From an uncultured Bacteroidota bacterium (GTDB taxonomy: Bacteria; Bacteroidota; Bacteroidia; B-17B0; Aurantibacillaceae): a stretch of DNA of 64,000 nt. Both the position numbers and the translations under genes were made by a program. The notes below the pieces were generated by a model. The model worked only from the letters and a program-made list of their open reading frames with translations. It made no database searches and was not told the DNA's origin. The stretch lies in NCBI GenBank assembly GCA_903893815.1, contig CAITNS010000043.1, positions 1-64,000 of the forward strand, given 5' to 3'. This document shows, piece after piece, positions 15,750-24,152 of this stretch. Within the stretch, counting starts at the first letter, position 1, and the number at the start of each line of letters is the position of its first letter.

Positions 15750-17012
15750 TTGTCTAAACAAAACATAGCAATAATAGGTGGCGGGCCAGCATCATTGATG
15801 CTGGCTTGTTCATTAGATGCAAATAAATTCAACATTTCTATCTACGAAAAAAATGCAGCTTTAGGACGTAAATTTTTAGTAGCTGGAAAAGGCGGATTTA
15901 ACTTAACTCATTCAGAAGACTTTACTCAGTTCGCAGAACGTTATCAGCCACAAAAATTTATTGAACCATTTATTGAACATTTTTCAAATACAGATTTTAG
16001 AAATTGGTTGAAACAAGTTGGAATTGAAACCTACGTAGGAACAAGCAAGCGTGTGTTTCCTATAAAGGGAGTAAAACCAATTGAAGTTTTAAAAGCGATT
16101 GAATCAATTCTTAAAAAAAACAATGTTTCCATATATTATAACCATGATTGGAAAGGTTGGAGTAATGAGCAACTAATCTTTCAAACATCAAACAATCAAA
16201 CATCAAGGATTAATGCAGATGTGGTTGTTTTTGCTTTAGGTGGCGCTAGTTGGAAAGTAACAGGCAGTGACGGCAATTGGACAAATTATTTTAATGAAAA
16301 AGGAGTTATTACAAATGCATTTTTCCCTTCTAATTGTGCCTATAAAATTAATTGGAATTCAGCTTTTATAAAAATGCATCAAGGTAACGCTTTAAAAAAT
16401 TGCGAGTTTACTTGCGGCAATACTTCACAAAAAGGAGAAGCTGTTATTACTGAATTTGGAATTGAAGGAAGCGGTATTTATCCGTTGAGTGGAGAGATTA
16501 GAAAGCAACTTATTCGCCCCAACATTAGTCACCCTGAACTCGTTTCAGGGTCTCATGAGATGCTGAAACAAGTTCAGCATGACGTAGTAGCGAAATTATA
16601 TATCGATTTCAAACCCGATTTACCTTTAGAAGAAATCATCGAACGTATAGAAAATAAAGGAAAATTTTCCATTAAAGAAGTACTAGAAAAAAAGATAAAC
16701 TTATCTGATACTCAAATAGAGTTGTTGAAATTATATACTTCTAAAGAAGAATATAATAATGTTCAATTTTTAAGTCAACTCATAAAGTCTTTTCCATTAC
16801 ACATTGTAGGCTTGGCTCCGATAGATGATGCTATTTCTACTGTTGGCGGCATTTCATTAAATGAAGTAACTGATGGTTTAGAATTAAAAAAACTTCCCAA
16901 TCATTATTGCCTAGGCGAAATGTTAGATTGGGATGCGCCAACAGGCGGTTATTTGTTACAGGCTTGTTTTAGTATGGGTAAGTTTTTGGCAATTCAATTA
17001 AACGTAAAATAG
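15750..17012 (+). CDS. HI0933-like flavoprotein (TIGR03862 type) with an inserted palindromic element
   Basis: 420 aa, start TTG at 15750-15752, two nucleotides after the dipeptidase stop. The N-terminal dinucleotide-binding motif is IAIIGGGPASLMLACSL. GRKFLVAGKGGFNLTHSE is the family signature of HI0933/BaiN-type flavoproteins, and the C-terminal GGISLNEV ... CLGEMLDWDAPTGGYLLQ block is also characteristic. These are FAD-dependent enzymes; some reduce carbon-carbon double bonds, most are uncharacterised. Between residues about 259 and 278 there is an extra peptide HPELVSGSHEMLKQVQHD that comes from an in-frame palindromic repeat (16528-16583). The frame stays open on both sides, so the gene is probably functional. 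Confidence 0.88.
   Translation: MSKQNIAIIGGGPASLMLACSLDANKFNISIYEKNAALGRKFLVAGKGGFNLTHSEDFTQFAERYQPQKFIEPFIEHFSNTDFRNWLKQVGIETYVGTSKRVFPIKGVKPIEVLKAIESILKKNNVSIYYNHDWKGWSNEQLIFQTSNNQTSRINADVVVFALGGASWKVTGSDGNWTNYFNEKGVITNAFFPSNCAYKINWNSAFIKMHQGNALKNCEFTCGNTSQKGEAVITEFGIEGSGIYPLSGEIRKQLIRPNISHPELVSGSHEMLKQVQHDVVAKLYIDFKPDLPLEEIIERIENKGKFSIKEVLEKKINLSDTQIELLKLYTSKEEYNNVQFLSQLIKSFPLHIVGLAPIDDAISTVGGISLNEVTDGLELKKLPNHYCLGEMLDWDAPTGGYLLQACFSMGKFLAIQLNVK
16528..16583. repeat. Palindromic dispersed element inside a coding sequence
   Basis: 56 bp made of two 28-bp arms that are imperfect inverted repeats: GTCACCCTGAACTCGTTTCA... on the left and the complement of GTCATGCTGAACTTGTTTCA... on the right, meeting at CTCATGAG. 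It translates in frame as HPELVSGSHEMLKQVQHD, a peptide I recognise as recurring in many unrelated bacterial proteins because of such elements. A related half copy lies at 22167-22195. Confidence 0.8.
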
Positions 17013-17024
17013 AATTAGTTTATA

Positions 17025-20000
17025 TTACTGTATAATTACTTTTATACTATTTGTTTTTCTGTTGTTTGTGAAATTGAGTATGTATAATCCTTTTCCAAAG
17101 GACATTAAATTAATTTCTTTTTTAAGCGAGCCGTTTAAAGTTGTTAATTGCTCTGTATAAACTTTCTGACCAACCACATTAAAAATATCTAATTGATACT
17201 CTTCTTTTGTAGCTGCAGATATATTTATAGTAACGTTTCCTGAACTTGGGTTTGGATATACACTTATGTTATTTCTATTGTCTATATCTTTAACATTCGT
17301 AATTAACGAATTGTATAAATTGATATTATCTAAATACAAACCTTGTCCATAAAAACCTCTATTTTGAAATGCAAGCATCACACTTGCCTCTCCTGCGTAT
17401 GCTAATAAATCAATGGTATCTTTTTTCCATTGTGCTGAGGTTGGAATAAATAGTGAGCCCGTGTTATCTGGAGCAGTTGCTAATGCCGTATTTCCTTTTA
17501 CATAAAGTGGCGTATAGCTTGTTCCACAATCCGTTGATATTAAAACAGCAAGAGTGTCATTGTTTACACTACTATATCTTGCATAAGCTCTATCAAACGT
17601 TAGCATAGGATGAATAGAAGAACTAAAATCATATTTTGGTGTTCTTAATTCATCTCGTTTTCTGTTCACATCATTATTATAATTATCAAAATAAACCGAT
17701 TGAGAACTTGCGCCAAATCCTCCAGCTAAAGTACTATGCTCCCATACAGTTCCGTCGTTGCCTGCATCATAATTTTCCCAATTAGCTGGACTAGCTGTTG
17801 TTACAAAGCCTTCAGTAAAAGGAATAGCTTGAGGAGCTGTGACATTAATATAAGAAACTTTTGTGGTAGAGTTTGTGCCATTACCATTTGAAACCGTTAA
17901 GGTTACATTATATAAACCGGTTGCTGAATAACTAACTGTTGGATTTTGAAGGTTTGATGTTGATGGTGTTCCTCCAGCAAAAGTCCAGTTCCAAGTGGTT
18001 GGATTTCCAAAACTTAAATCAGTAAATGCTACCGATTGATTAACACAAATCATATTTGTGTTTGATGCAAAATCTGATGCTGGACCAAAGCTTGTATTGA
18101 TAGGTAATTCCCAAACACCTCTACCATAATAAGCAACACGTAGTAAACTAGCCGCTGTTCCTGGATTATACATCATGAAATCTCTAATGTTTGCAACCGA
18201 TGGTAAATTATAAGTGATGTTTACCCAATTCGTCATACTAATATCTTTATAATACACCGCATTGGCAGAGCAAACATAAATAGCTTCGTTAGTGCTAAAT
18301 TCATCATGGTAAATTTTTATAATATTTACCGTTGGTAAATTTGAAGAAACATTCGTCCATGTCGCGCCTTTATTTACCGAACGATACATTCTGTTCCCAC
18401 ATGAAATATAAACGACATTGGAATTTGTCTTTACAGTTGCAATGTTTGCTATCAAGCTTGTTGAACTAGGTGTTGTATAATTTGTAAAAGTTGGCGACGC
18501 CGCTAAAGCATTATCACTCCTATGAATTTTATTATTTGCTGTAATAACATATAGGATAGTTGAGTCTGCCTGCGAAGAGTTTATTGCTTTGACCGTTTGA
18601 TTAAATGTGCTTATTTGAGTCCACGTTGGACTTGCATTATTTAAGCCTGTTGTTCTCCAAATATTTTGCTCGCCACTAAAGGCAAGTGTATTATTTTTTT
18701 TAGTGAATTCTAAAACCATATTATTTGTTGCTACAAATGGCAAGTTATAACTAGTTTCAGAATTGTTGACAGGCCTTCTATCCCCAGTTTCATAATAATA
18801 AACAACGTTATTAGTTAAATAATCGAAGGATGATTTACTAGTCCAATCCCCACCTCTGTTTGTTTTCCATGAGTTTGATTGAAAATACAACTCTCCATTA
18901 TCTTGTGTGCCAATACTGATCATATCTCGTTTAATTGGACTTTGACTTGCATGATAAATTTCAGTTGCACCCAACTCATCACTTTTTGGTGCCCAATTAT
19001 CACCTAAATCATTACTCAACCAAACGCCACCATCATTTACATTAAATAATTTGTTTGGATAATTTGGATGAAATTTAATACCGTGCATATCTGTATGTAA
19101 TTGATCCCACCAATCTGTTAATTGAGTCCAAGAAATACCTCCGTCAGTGCTTCGCCACACAACATGCGCAACCACAAAAACTGTATTGGCGTTAGTAGGG
19201 TCGGCAGTCATTGCAAAATTATAATCTCCTTGTCCACCACCAGCAGCATCGTAACCAACTAAACTTTGCGCTGGGTTATTATATACTGTTGTAAAACTCG
19301 TGCCACCATCAGTTGATTTTAAAATAGTTCCTTCATCAGTTATCATTCCTAAATACACCACATTTGGACTAGCAGCACTAACCGCTAAGCGCATACCGTT
19401 TCCGCTTCCTCCACCTGGAATAACAACGCCATTTGTAATCTGTGTCCAGGTACTTCCAAAGTCAGTTGAGCGCCAAAATTCCGAAAATGTGCATGCATAA
19501 AGTGTACTGGAACTTCCTGGTTTAAATTGCATATCTGTAAAATCGCCACCTGTTTTTACCAAACTCCAATTTGAACCAGCATTGGTTGATTTATAAATTC
19601 CATTATCAGTAGCAGTAACCAAAACGTTAGTGTTAGTTGGGTCCATTAAAATTTCTATTGGCAATCTGTTTCCCATTCCAGTGCTTGATTGCAGCCAATT
19701 CTGTCCGCCATCTGTACTTTTCCAAATTCCAAAATCCGGATAATAATAATTGGGGTCACCTGTACCTAAATAAATAATATTATCGTTGGTATAATCTATA
19801 CAAGCCGATGCGCACGCCGTTGATGGCAGTTTATCGGTTCCTGTTTTTACCCAAGTTGCTGAACTATCATTGCTAATCCATAAACCTCCTGATGCAGTAA
19901 CAGCATACATTTTAAGCGGATTAGTTGGATGAAATTTTAATTGGCATACACGACCAATACCATTTACTTGTCCACTTTCATTTGTAGGAAAAAGGTTTGG

Positions 20001-20096
20001 CCCTGTTTGTTGCCAAGTTGTTCCTGGTTGAGAAAAACAGATGATGACAACTAGCATAAAAAAAGCTGTGAATGTATATTTGGTTTTAAATACCAT
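17025..20096 (-). CDS. BNR-repeat/PKD secreted protein with T9SS type A sorting domain
   Basis: 1023 aa. Signal peptide about 1-22 (FFMLVVIICFSQ). Residues about 30-660 contain repeated Asp-box/BNR units, e.g. WKSTDGGQNW, YKSTNAGSNW, WRSTDFGSTW, LKSTDGGTSF and WRSTDGGISW, predicting one or two beta-propellers of the sialidase/Vps10 type. A PKD domain follows (about 690-770; VAFTDLSFGNPTTWNWTFAG), then a jelly-roll-like domain, and a C-terminal type A T9SS tail (YPNPSSGNVTINIS ... GKGLYILNF). No sialidase Arg triad or other catalytic signature is evident to me, so binding or glycan hydrolysis are both possible. It lies 24 nt downstream of a small secreted protein gene and is probably cotranscribed with it. 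Confidence 0.88.
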   Translation of the reverse strand: MVFKTKYTFTAFFMLVVIICFSQPGTTWQQTGPNLFPTNESGQVNGIGRVCQLKFHPTNPLKMYAVTASGGLWISNDSSATWVKTGTDKLPSTACASACIDYTNDNIIYLGTGDPNYYYPDFGIWKSTDGGQNWLQSSTGMGNRLPIEILMDPTNTNVLVTATDNGIYKSTNAGSNWSLVKTGGDFTDMQFKPGSSSTLYACTFSEFWRSTDFGSTWTQITNGVVIPGGGSGNGMRLAVSAASPNVVYLGMITDEGTILKSTDGGTSFTTVYNNPAQSLVGYDAAGGGQGDYNFAMTADPTNANTVFVVAHVVWRSTDGGISWTQLTDWWDQLHTDMHGIKFHPNYPNKLFNVNDGGVWLSNDLGDNWAPKSDELGATEIYHASQSPIKRDMISIGTQDNGELYFQSNSWKTNRGGDWTSKSSFDYLTNNVVYYYETGDRRPVNNSETSYNLPFVATNNMVLEFTKKNNTLAFSGEQNIWRTTGLNNASPTWTQISTFNQTVKAINSSQADSTILYVITANNKIHRSDNALAASPTFTNYTTPSSTSLIANIATVKTNSNVVYISCGNRMYRSVNKGATWTNVSSNLPTVNIIKIYHDEFSTNEAIYVCSANAVYYKDISMTNWVNITYNLPSVANIRDFMMYNPGTAASLLRVAYYGRGVWELPINTSFGPASDFASNTNMICVNQSVAFTDLSFGNPTTWNWTFAGGTPSTSNLQNPTVSYSATGLYNVTLTVSNGNGTNSTTKVSYINVTAPQAIPFTEGFVTTASPANWENYDAGNDGTVWEHSTLAGGFGASSQSVYFDNYNNDVNRKRDELRTPKYDFSSSIHPMLTFDRAYARYSSVNNDTLAVLISTDCGTSYTPLYVKGNTALATAPDNTGSLFIPTSAQWKKDTIDLLAYAGEASVMLAFQNRGFYGQGLYLDNINLYNSLITNVKDIDNRNNISVYPNPSSGNVTINISAATKEEYQLDIFNVVGQKVYTEQLTTLNGSLKKEINLMSFGKGLYILNFTNNRKTNSIKVIIQ

Positions 20097-20120
20097 GATG
20101 GAATAATTTAATAAATAAAC

Positions 20121-20558
20121 TTAGTTTTGTTTTTGTTGGTCTTGCCATATTTTAAGTCGAGTATCTGCGTCTAAAATGGAGCCATCTTCTTGCACGTAAG
20201 GTTCCGTTTTTAGTTTCCAATGTTTAAATTTTTTTACGTCTAAGGCATATTTTTTTATATCCGCTTCATCACGTTCTTCTTTAGATTTAAACCAACGACT
20301 TAAGAAACCTCGTTTTGCTTCAACTGTTTTTGATTGACCAATAATGTCATCTTCATCCTTTGGTTTTTTTCTATTTTCCCAAAAGGCATCATACGCTTTT
20401 ATGGTCTCAAAGTAATTGGCTTTAGGATCTTTCATCATCTCAATCCAATATGGTTTTTTGGAATAGTTGACTGATTTTTTTTGAGTTTGTGAACACATCA
20501 CTATGCTACTAAGCATGATGATGATTATTACAAATAGATGTTTTAGGTTTATTATCAT
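20121..20558 (-). CDS. Small secreted protein of unknown function
   Basis: 145 aa. Signal peptide about 1-24 (LFVIIIIMLSSIVMCSQ); the Cys in VMCSQ could also be a lipobox residue, but the motif is poor. The mature part is charged and helical, with KPYWIEMMKDPKANYFETIKAYDAFWENRKKPKDEDD near residues 36-72 and RGFLSRWFKSKEERDE further on. I do not recognise a named family. It sits directly upstream of the BNR protein gene (24-nt gap), which suggests a partner in export, folding or anchoring of that protein. Confidence 0.75.
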   Translation of the reverse strand: MIINLKHLFVIIIIMLSSIVMCSQTQKKSVNYSKKPYWIEMMKDPKANYFETIKAYDAFWENRKKPKDEDDIIGQSKTVEAKRGFLSRWFKSKEERDEADIKKYALDVKKFKHWKLKTEPYVQEDGSILDADTRLKIWQDQQKQN

Positions 20559-20582
20559 TTTCTTGAATTAAATCACGCACAA

Positions 20583-20590
20583 CAAATTTA
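20583..20590 (-). promoter_or_regulatory. -7 box upstream of the small secreted protein
   Basis: TAAATTTG on the minus strand, ending 24 nt before the ATG at 20558; matches TAnnTTTG. No clear -33 TTG was seen. Confidence 0.45.
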
Positions 20591-20748
20591 TAAATCTTTT
20601 TAGCTATTTTCTTATTTAATTAACATGTATATGATATTCTTAAGCCACAACTAAAGGTTTTATGCAAAATATCACGATAAATGTGACCGTTTTAAGCATC
20701 TTTTTTAATTTAAACTTGTAAATTAGCTTTCTTAAAAAAAATTACGTT

Positions 20749-22167
20749 TTGCAAAACATTAAAGAATATTTTAACATCATTGCTTCTAAAAGAAAAGGGC
20801 GTGGACTATCAAATTACTATTGGAAAGAAATTACGAATTATTGTAATTATTTTTCTCACGAAGATAGTTCTGTTTTGGAAGTTGGTTGTGGAAGTGGAGA
20901 TTTGTTAGCTGGAATTGCCGGAAGTAGAAAAGTAGGAATAGATTTTAGCGAAGGACAAATTGCTTGGGCTAAAGAAAAACATTCGGGCAAGAATATTGAA
21001 TTCATTTTAATGGATGCGAATAATATTACTTTGACAGAAAAGTATGATTTTGTTATTATAAGTAATTTGATTGGTTTTGTTGAAGATATACAAGTGGTAT
21101 TTGAACAAGTACAAAAAGTATCTCACCCAAACACAAAAATAATTGTTCAGTACTATAACTCCTTATGGGAACCCGCGTTGAAATTTGCAGAATTAATTGG
21201 ATTAAAAACTAAAACACCTACTCAAAATTGGTTAAACACAAAAGATGTAAACAATTTACTATTTGTATCTGGATTTGATGTTTATAGAAATAGTAAACGA
21301 TTTATCTTCCCCTTTTACATTCCGTTAATTGCAGAGTTACATAATTTGTTTTTAGCGAAGTTTCCTTTCTTTAGATTCTTTAGTTTAAATACCTATTCGT
21401 TTGCAAAACCTTTACCATTAAGCAATCCAGACGATTATAAAACGAAATACTCTACAACGGTTGTTATTCCTGCTCGTAACGAAAGTGGTAATATTGAAAA
21501 TGCCATTACCCGTTTACCAAAATTTGGGAAGCATGTAGAGATTATTTTTATTGAAGGAAATAGTACAGATGACACTTGGCAAAAAATTCAAGAGATTCAA
21601 CACAAGTATAAAGACACACACGATATAAAAATTGGACAGCAAAAAGGAAAAGGAAAAGCAGATGCGGTCCGTGAAGGCTATAAAATTGCAACAGGCGACA
21701 TCTTAATGATTTTGGATGCTGACTTAACGGTGCCACCAGAAGATATTCCTAAATTTTATGATGCGATTGCAGGAAGCAAAGGCGATTTTATTAATGGCAC
21801 ACGTTTAGTATATCCGATGGAGGGAGAAGCGATGCGTTTTTTAAATTATTTAGGTAATCATTTCTTTAGCTGGGTATTTACTTGGTTACTCGACCAACGA
21901 TTTAAGGATACATTATGTGGAACGAAAGTGATGTTTAGGAAAGACTACATTAAACTAACTAAGAACAGAACATATTTTGGTGAGTTTGATCCTTTCGGAG
22001 ATTTTGATTTATTGTTCGGCGCGCATAAATTGAATTTAAAAATTGTTGAAATTCCAATTAAGTACAGAGATCGTACTTACGGAGAAACCAATATTTCTCG
22101 TTTTAAACATGGCATCATTTTATTACGTATGTGCGCTTTTGCAAGTAGAAAATGTAAATTTATTTAG
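20749..22167 (+). CDS. Methyltransferase-glycosyltransferase (GT2) fusion
   Basis: 472 aa, start TTG at 20749-20751. The N-terminal half (about 1-210) is a class I SAM methyltransferase with motif I VLEVGCGSG at 42-50 and an acidic residue in the next strand (GIDFSEGQ). The C-terminal half (about 235-472) is a family 2 glycosyltransferase: TVVIPARNESGNIE at 237-250, D-x-D at 323-325 in ILDADLTVPP, and a later FGDFDLLFGA, as in dolichol-phosphate-mannose-synthase-like GT2 enzymes. There is no C-terminal membrane helix pair. It probably modifies a polyprenyl-linked or surface sugar and methylates the product or a related acceptor. The stop TAG overlaps a copy of a repeat element. Confidence 0.85.
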   Translation: MQNIKEYFNIIASKRKGRGLSNYYWKEITNYCNYFSHEDSSVLEVGCGSGDLLAGIAGSRKVGIDFSEGQIAWAKEKHSGKNIEFILMDANNITLTEKYDFVIISNLIGFVEDIQVVFEQVQKVSHPNTKIIVQYYNSLWEPALKFAELIGLKTKTPTQNWLNTKDVNNLLFVSGFDVYRNSKRFIFPFYIPLIAELHNLFLAKFPFFRFFSLNTYSFAKPLPLSNPDDYKTKYSTTVVIPARNESGNIENAITRLPKFGKHVEIIFIEGNSTDDTWQKIQEIQHKYKDTHDIKIGQQKGKGKADAVREGYKIATGDILMILDADLTVPPEDIPKFYDAIAGSKGDFINGTRLVYPMEGEAMRFLNYLGNHFFSWVFTWLLDQRFKDTLCGTKVMFRKDYIKLTKNRTYFGEFDPFGDFDLLFGAHKLNLKIVEIPIKYRDRTYGETNISRFKHGIILLRMCAFASRKCKFI

Positions 22168-22195
22168 TTATCCTGGACTTGTTTCAGCATCTCAT
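22167..22195 (+). repeat. Half copy of the palindromic element
   Basis: 29 bp that match the reverse complement of the right arm of the 16528-16583 element at 26 of 29 positions (core ACTTGTTTCAGCATCTCAT). The second arm is missing. It begins on the last base of the upstream stop codon and fills the gap to the next gene. Confidence 0.65.
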
Positions 22196-22213
22196 TATTA
22201 TTATCTTTAGATC

Positions 22214-22675
22214 ATGGACGAGCGTATTTGGATTTATACTTTAAGTAAAGAGTTAAGCAACGAACAATTAGTTGATTTTAAAAATCGTTGTCAAAACTTT
22301 GTAAGCGGCTGGACTGCGCACGATGTGAGTTTAGATGCTTCTTTTGAATTATACCAAAGTCGATTATTGATTTTTAAAGTTAATGAAGAAAAATATAACG
22401 CCAGCGGCTGCAGTATTGATAAACAAGTTCGCTTTGTAAAAGAATTAGAACAAGCATTTTCGATTGAATTGCTAAATCGTTTATTAGTAGCTTACGAAAA
22501 TAATAATCAAGTGGAGGTAGTTAAATCTTCGCAAATAAAAGAGCTGCTATCGGCGAATATAATTTCAGCTAGTACTTTAGTGTTTGATAATACCATTACT
22601 GAATATAAGCAATTAGAGACTAATTGGAAGCAGCCATTGCATCATACGTGGCTCCAAAAATACTTAACAAATTAG
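22214..22675 (+). CDS. Conserved Bacteroidota hypothetical protein
   Basis: 153 aa, cytosolic. The pattern RIWIYTLSKELSNEQL ... FVSGWTAHDVSLDASFEL ... ASGCSIDKQVRFVKELEQAF is that of a widespread Bacteroidota protein that databases often label 'ABC transporter ATPase', although it has no Walker motifs and is too short for one. The conserved ASGCSIDK block suggests a functional Cys. The role is unknown. It follows the methyltransferase-GT2 gene on the same strand after 46 nt. Confidence 0.75.
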   Translation: MDERIWIYTLSKELSNEQLVDFKNRCQNFVSGWTAHDVSLDASFELYQSRLLIFKVNEEKYNASGCSIDKQVRFVKELEQAFSIELLNRLLVAYENNNQVEVVKSSQIKELLSANIISASTLVFDNTITEYKQLETNWKQPLHHTWLQKYLTN

Positions 22676-23006
22676 ATAGATAATTAAAAAATGCAATTAT
22701 TAAGCCCGCTTACCTCTACGAAGAAAAATAAATAAACCTAACTATGTCTTTTCCTAATTTGGTTTGCAGGGCAAGCATCTACTAAGTCGGAAGTCAATTT
22801 TTTATTTTTCAAATTCCTTGTAATGGTTTCTGTCAAAAAATCGATCAAATGACACCAACGGTTTTGAGAATAGGAGGAGGAATAACTAAATCAAAAAACA
22901 AAGTATTATTTTATAATCATCACCATTTTTTATAAAAAATTCCGATATAATATTTAAATAACTAGTAATTTTTCCGTTACAAAGGAATTATTTGTACTTT
23001 TGCTTA
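22676..23006. other. Intergenic stretch of about 330 bp
   Basis: Only very short frames occur here and none resembles a protein. The last 12 bases before the ATG at 23007 hold a -7 promoter box (separate entry). The rest shows nothing I can support. Confidence 0.6.
22995..23002 (+). promoter_or_regulatory. -7 box directly before the AAA_14 gene
   Basis: TACTTTTG, a match to TAnnTTTG, with only CTTA between it and the ATG at 23007. This predicts a leaderless mRNA and argues against the in-frame TTG at 22992, which lies upstream of the box. Confidence 0.6.
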
Positions 23007-24137
23007 ATGAATACATTACAAAGAGTTGCTTATGTTAATATAGAAAAATGGCTTTCTAATCATAAAGCGTTAGTTTTAATAGGAGCAAGGCAAGTTGGTA
23101 AAACAACATTGGTTAATCAATTAATTGAAAATAGTAACGAAAAGGCCTTGTATTTAACTGGCGATGAAGCAAACGTACAAAACATACTTTCAACAGCATC
23201 CTTAGCTCAACTAAAAGATTTAATTGGCACAAATAAATTATTAGTTATTGATGAAGTGCAACGAATAGATAATGCTGGACTTCTATTAAAACGCATTGTA
23301 GATAATTTTAAAACAGTAAAATTAATAGCGACGGGTTCATCTGCCCTTGAAATTTCAGACAAAATTTTTGAACCATTAACGGGTAGGCATATTTTATTGC
23401 ACTTATATCCTTTTTCGTTATTTGAATTGTATAAGCATGAAAATATCATTACTATTAATGAAAACTTGCCATTTCATTTAGTACATGGGTTTTACCCTGA
23501 AATATGCACTAATAGAATTGATGCTGAATTATTATTAAAAAATTTAGCATCACAGTATTTATATAAAGATGTTTTAATTTGGAAGGATATTCGTAAACCA
23601 GAATTGCTCGATAAACTATTGCAACTATTAGCATATCAAATGGGATCAGAAGTATCTTTAAATGAATTAGCCACTCAATTAAAAGTAAAAACAGAAACTG
23701 TTGATAGCTATATTGATTTATTAGAGAAAGCTTTTGTTGTGTTTAGGTTAAAAGCTTATAATACAAACCAGCGCAAGGAAGTTAGCAAACTTAAAAAAAT
23801 ATATTTTTGGGATAACGGCATTCGCAATGCCATTATTAATGATTTTAGACCGATACAAAATAGACAAGATGCTGGGGCTCTTTTTGAAAATATGATGATT
23901 GCCGATAGACAAAAAATGAACGAATGGAAAAGCAAAAACAGTAAACCTTATTTTTGGAGAACTTTACAACAGCAAGAGGTAGATTATTTAGAAAAAACTA
24001 GCAGCCAACTAAATGCGTTTGAATTTAAATATAGCCTTACTCAAAAAGTTAGATTTACAAAAGCCTTCTCAAATGTTTATCCCGAGGCCACAACACAAAT
24101 TATTAGTCCAAATGATATAAAAGATTTTTGTTGGTGA
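23007..24137 (+). CDS. AAA_14/DUF4143 family ATPase
   Basis: 376 aa from the ATG at 23007. Walker A GARQVGKTT at residues about 26-34, Walker B LLVIDEVQR with the DE pair, then sensor ATGSSALEI, as in AAA_14 ATPases. The C-terminal third matches DUF4143 (KIYFWDNGIRNAIINDF ... PYFWRTLQQQEVDYLE ... AFEFKYS), which itself resembles a nuclease-like PD-(D/E)XK fold with the motif EVDYLE...EFK. The family is frequent in Bacteroidota and archaea, often patchily distributed. Its function is unknown, with defence or mobile-element roles suspected. It is convergent with the amidohydrolase gene (15-bp gap). Confidence 0.88.
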   Translation: MNTLQRVAYVNIEKWLSNHKALVLIGARQVGKTTLVNQLIENSNEKALYLTGDEANVQNILSTASLAQLKDLIGTNKLLVIDEVQRIDNAGLLLKRIVDNFKTVKLIATGSSALEISDKIFEPLTGRHILLHLYPFSLFELYKHENIITINENLPFHLVHGFYPEICTNRIDAELLLKNLASQYLYKDVLIWKDIRKPELLDKLLQLLAYQMGSEVSLNELATQLKVKTETVDSYIDLLEKAFVVFRLKAYNTNQRKEVSKLKKIYFWDNGIRNAIINDFRPIQNRQDAGALFENMMIADRQKMNEWKSKNSKPYFWRTLQQQEVDYLEKTSSQLNAFEFKYSLTQKVRFTKAFSNVYPEATTQIISPNDIKDFCW

Positions 24138-24152
24138 TAATTTCAAAAAACA

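Noticed and set aside
22214-22675. ABC transporter ATPase annotation that databases often give to this protein type
   Set aside because: No Walker A, Walker B or signature motif is present in the 153 residues.
22992-22994. TTG start for the AAA_14 gene
   Set aside because: It lies upstream of and partly abuts the -7 box, so it is unlikely to be in the transcript; ATG 23007 is used.
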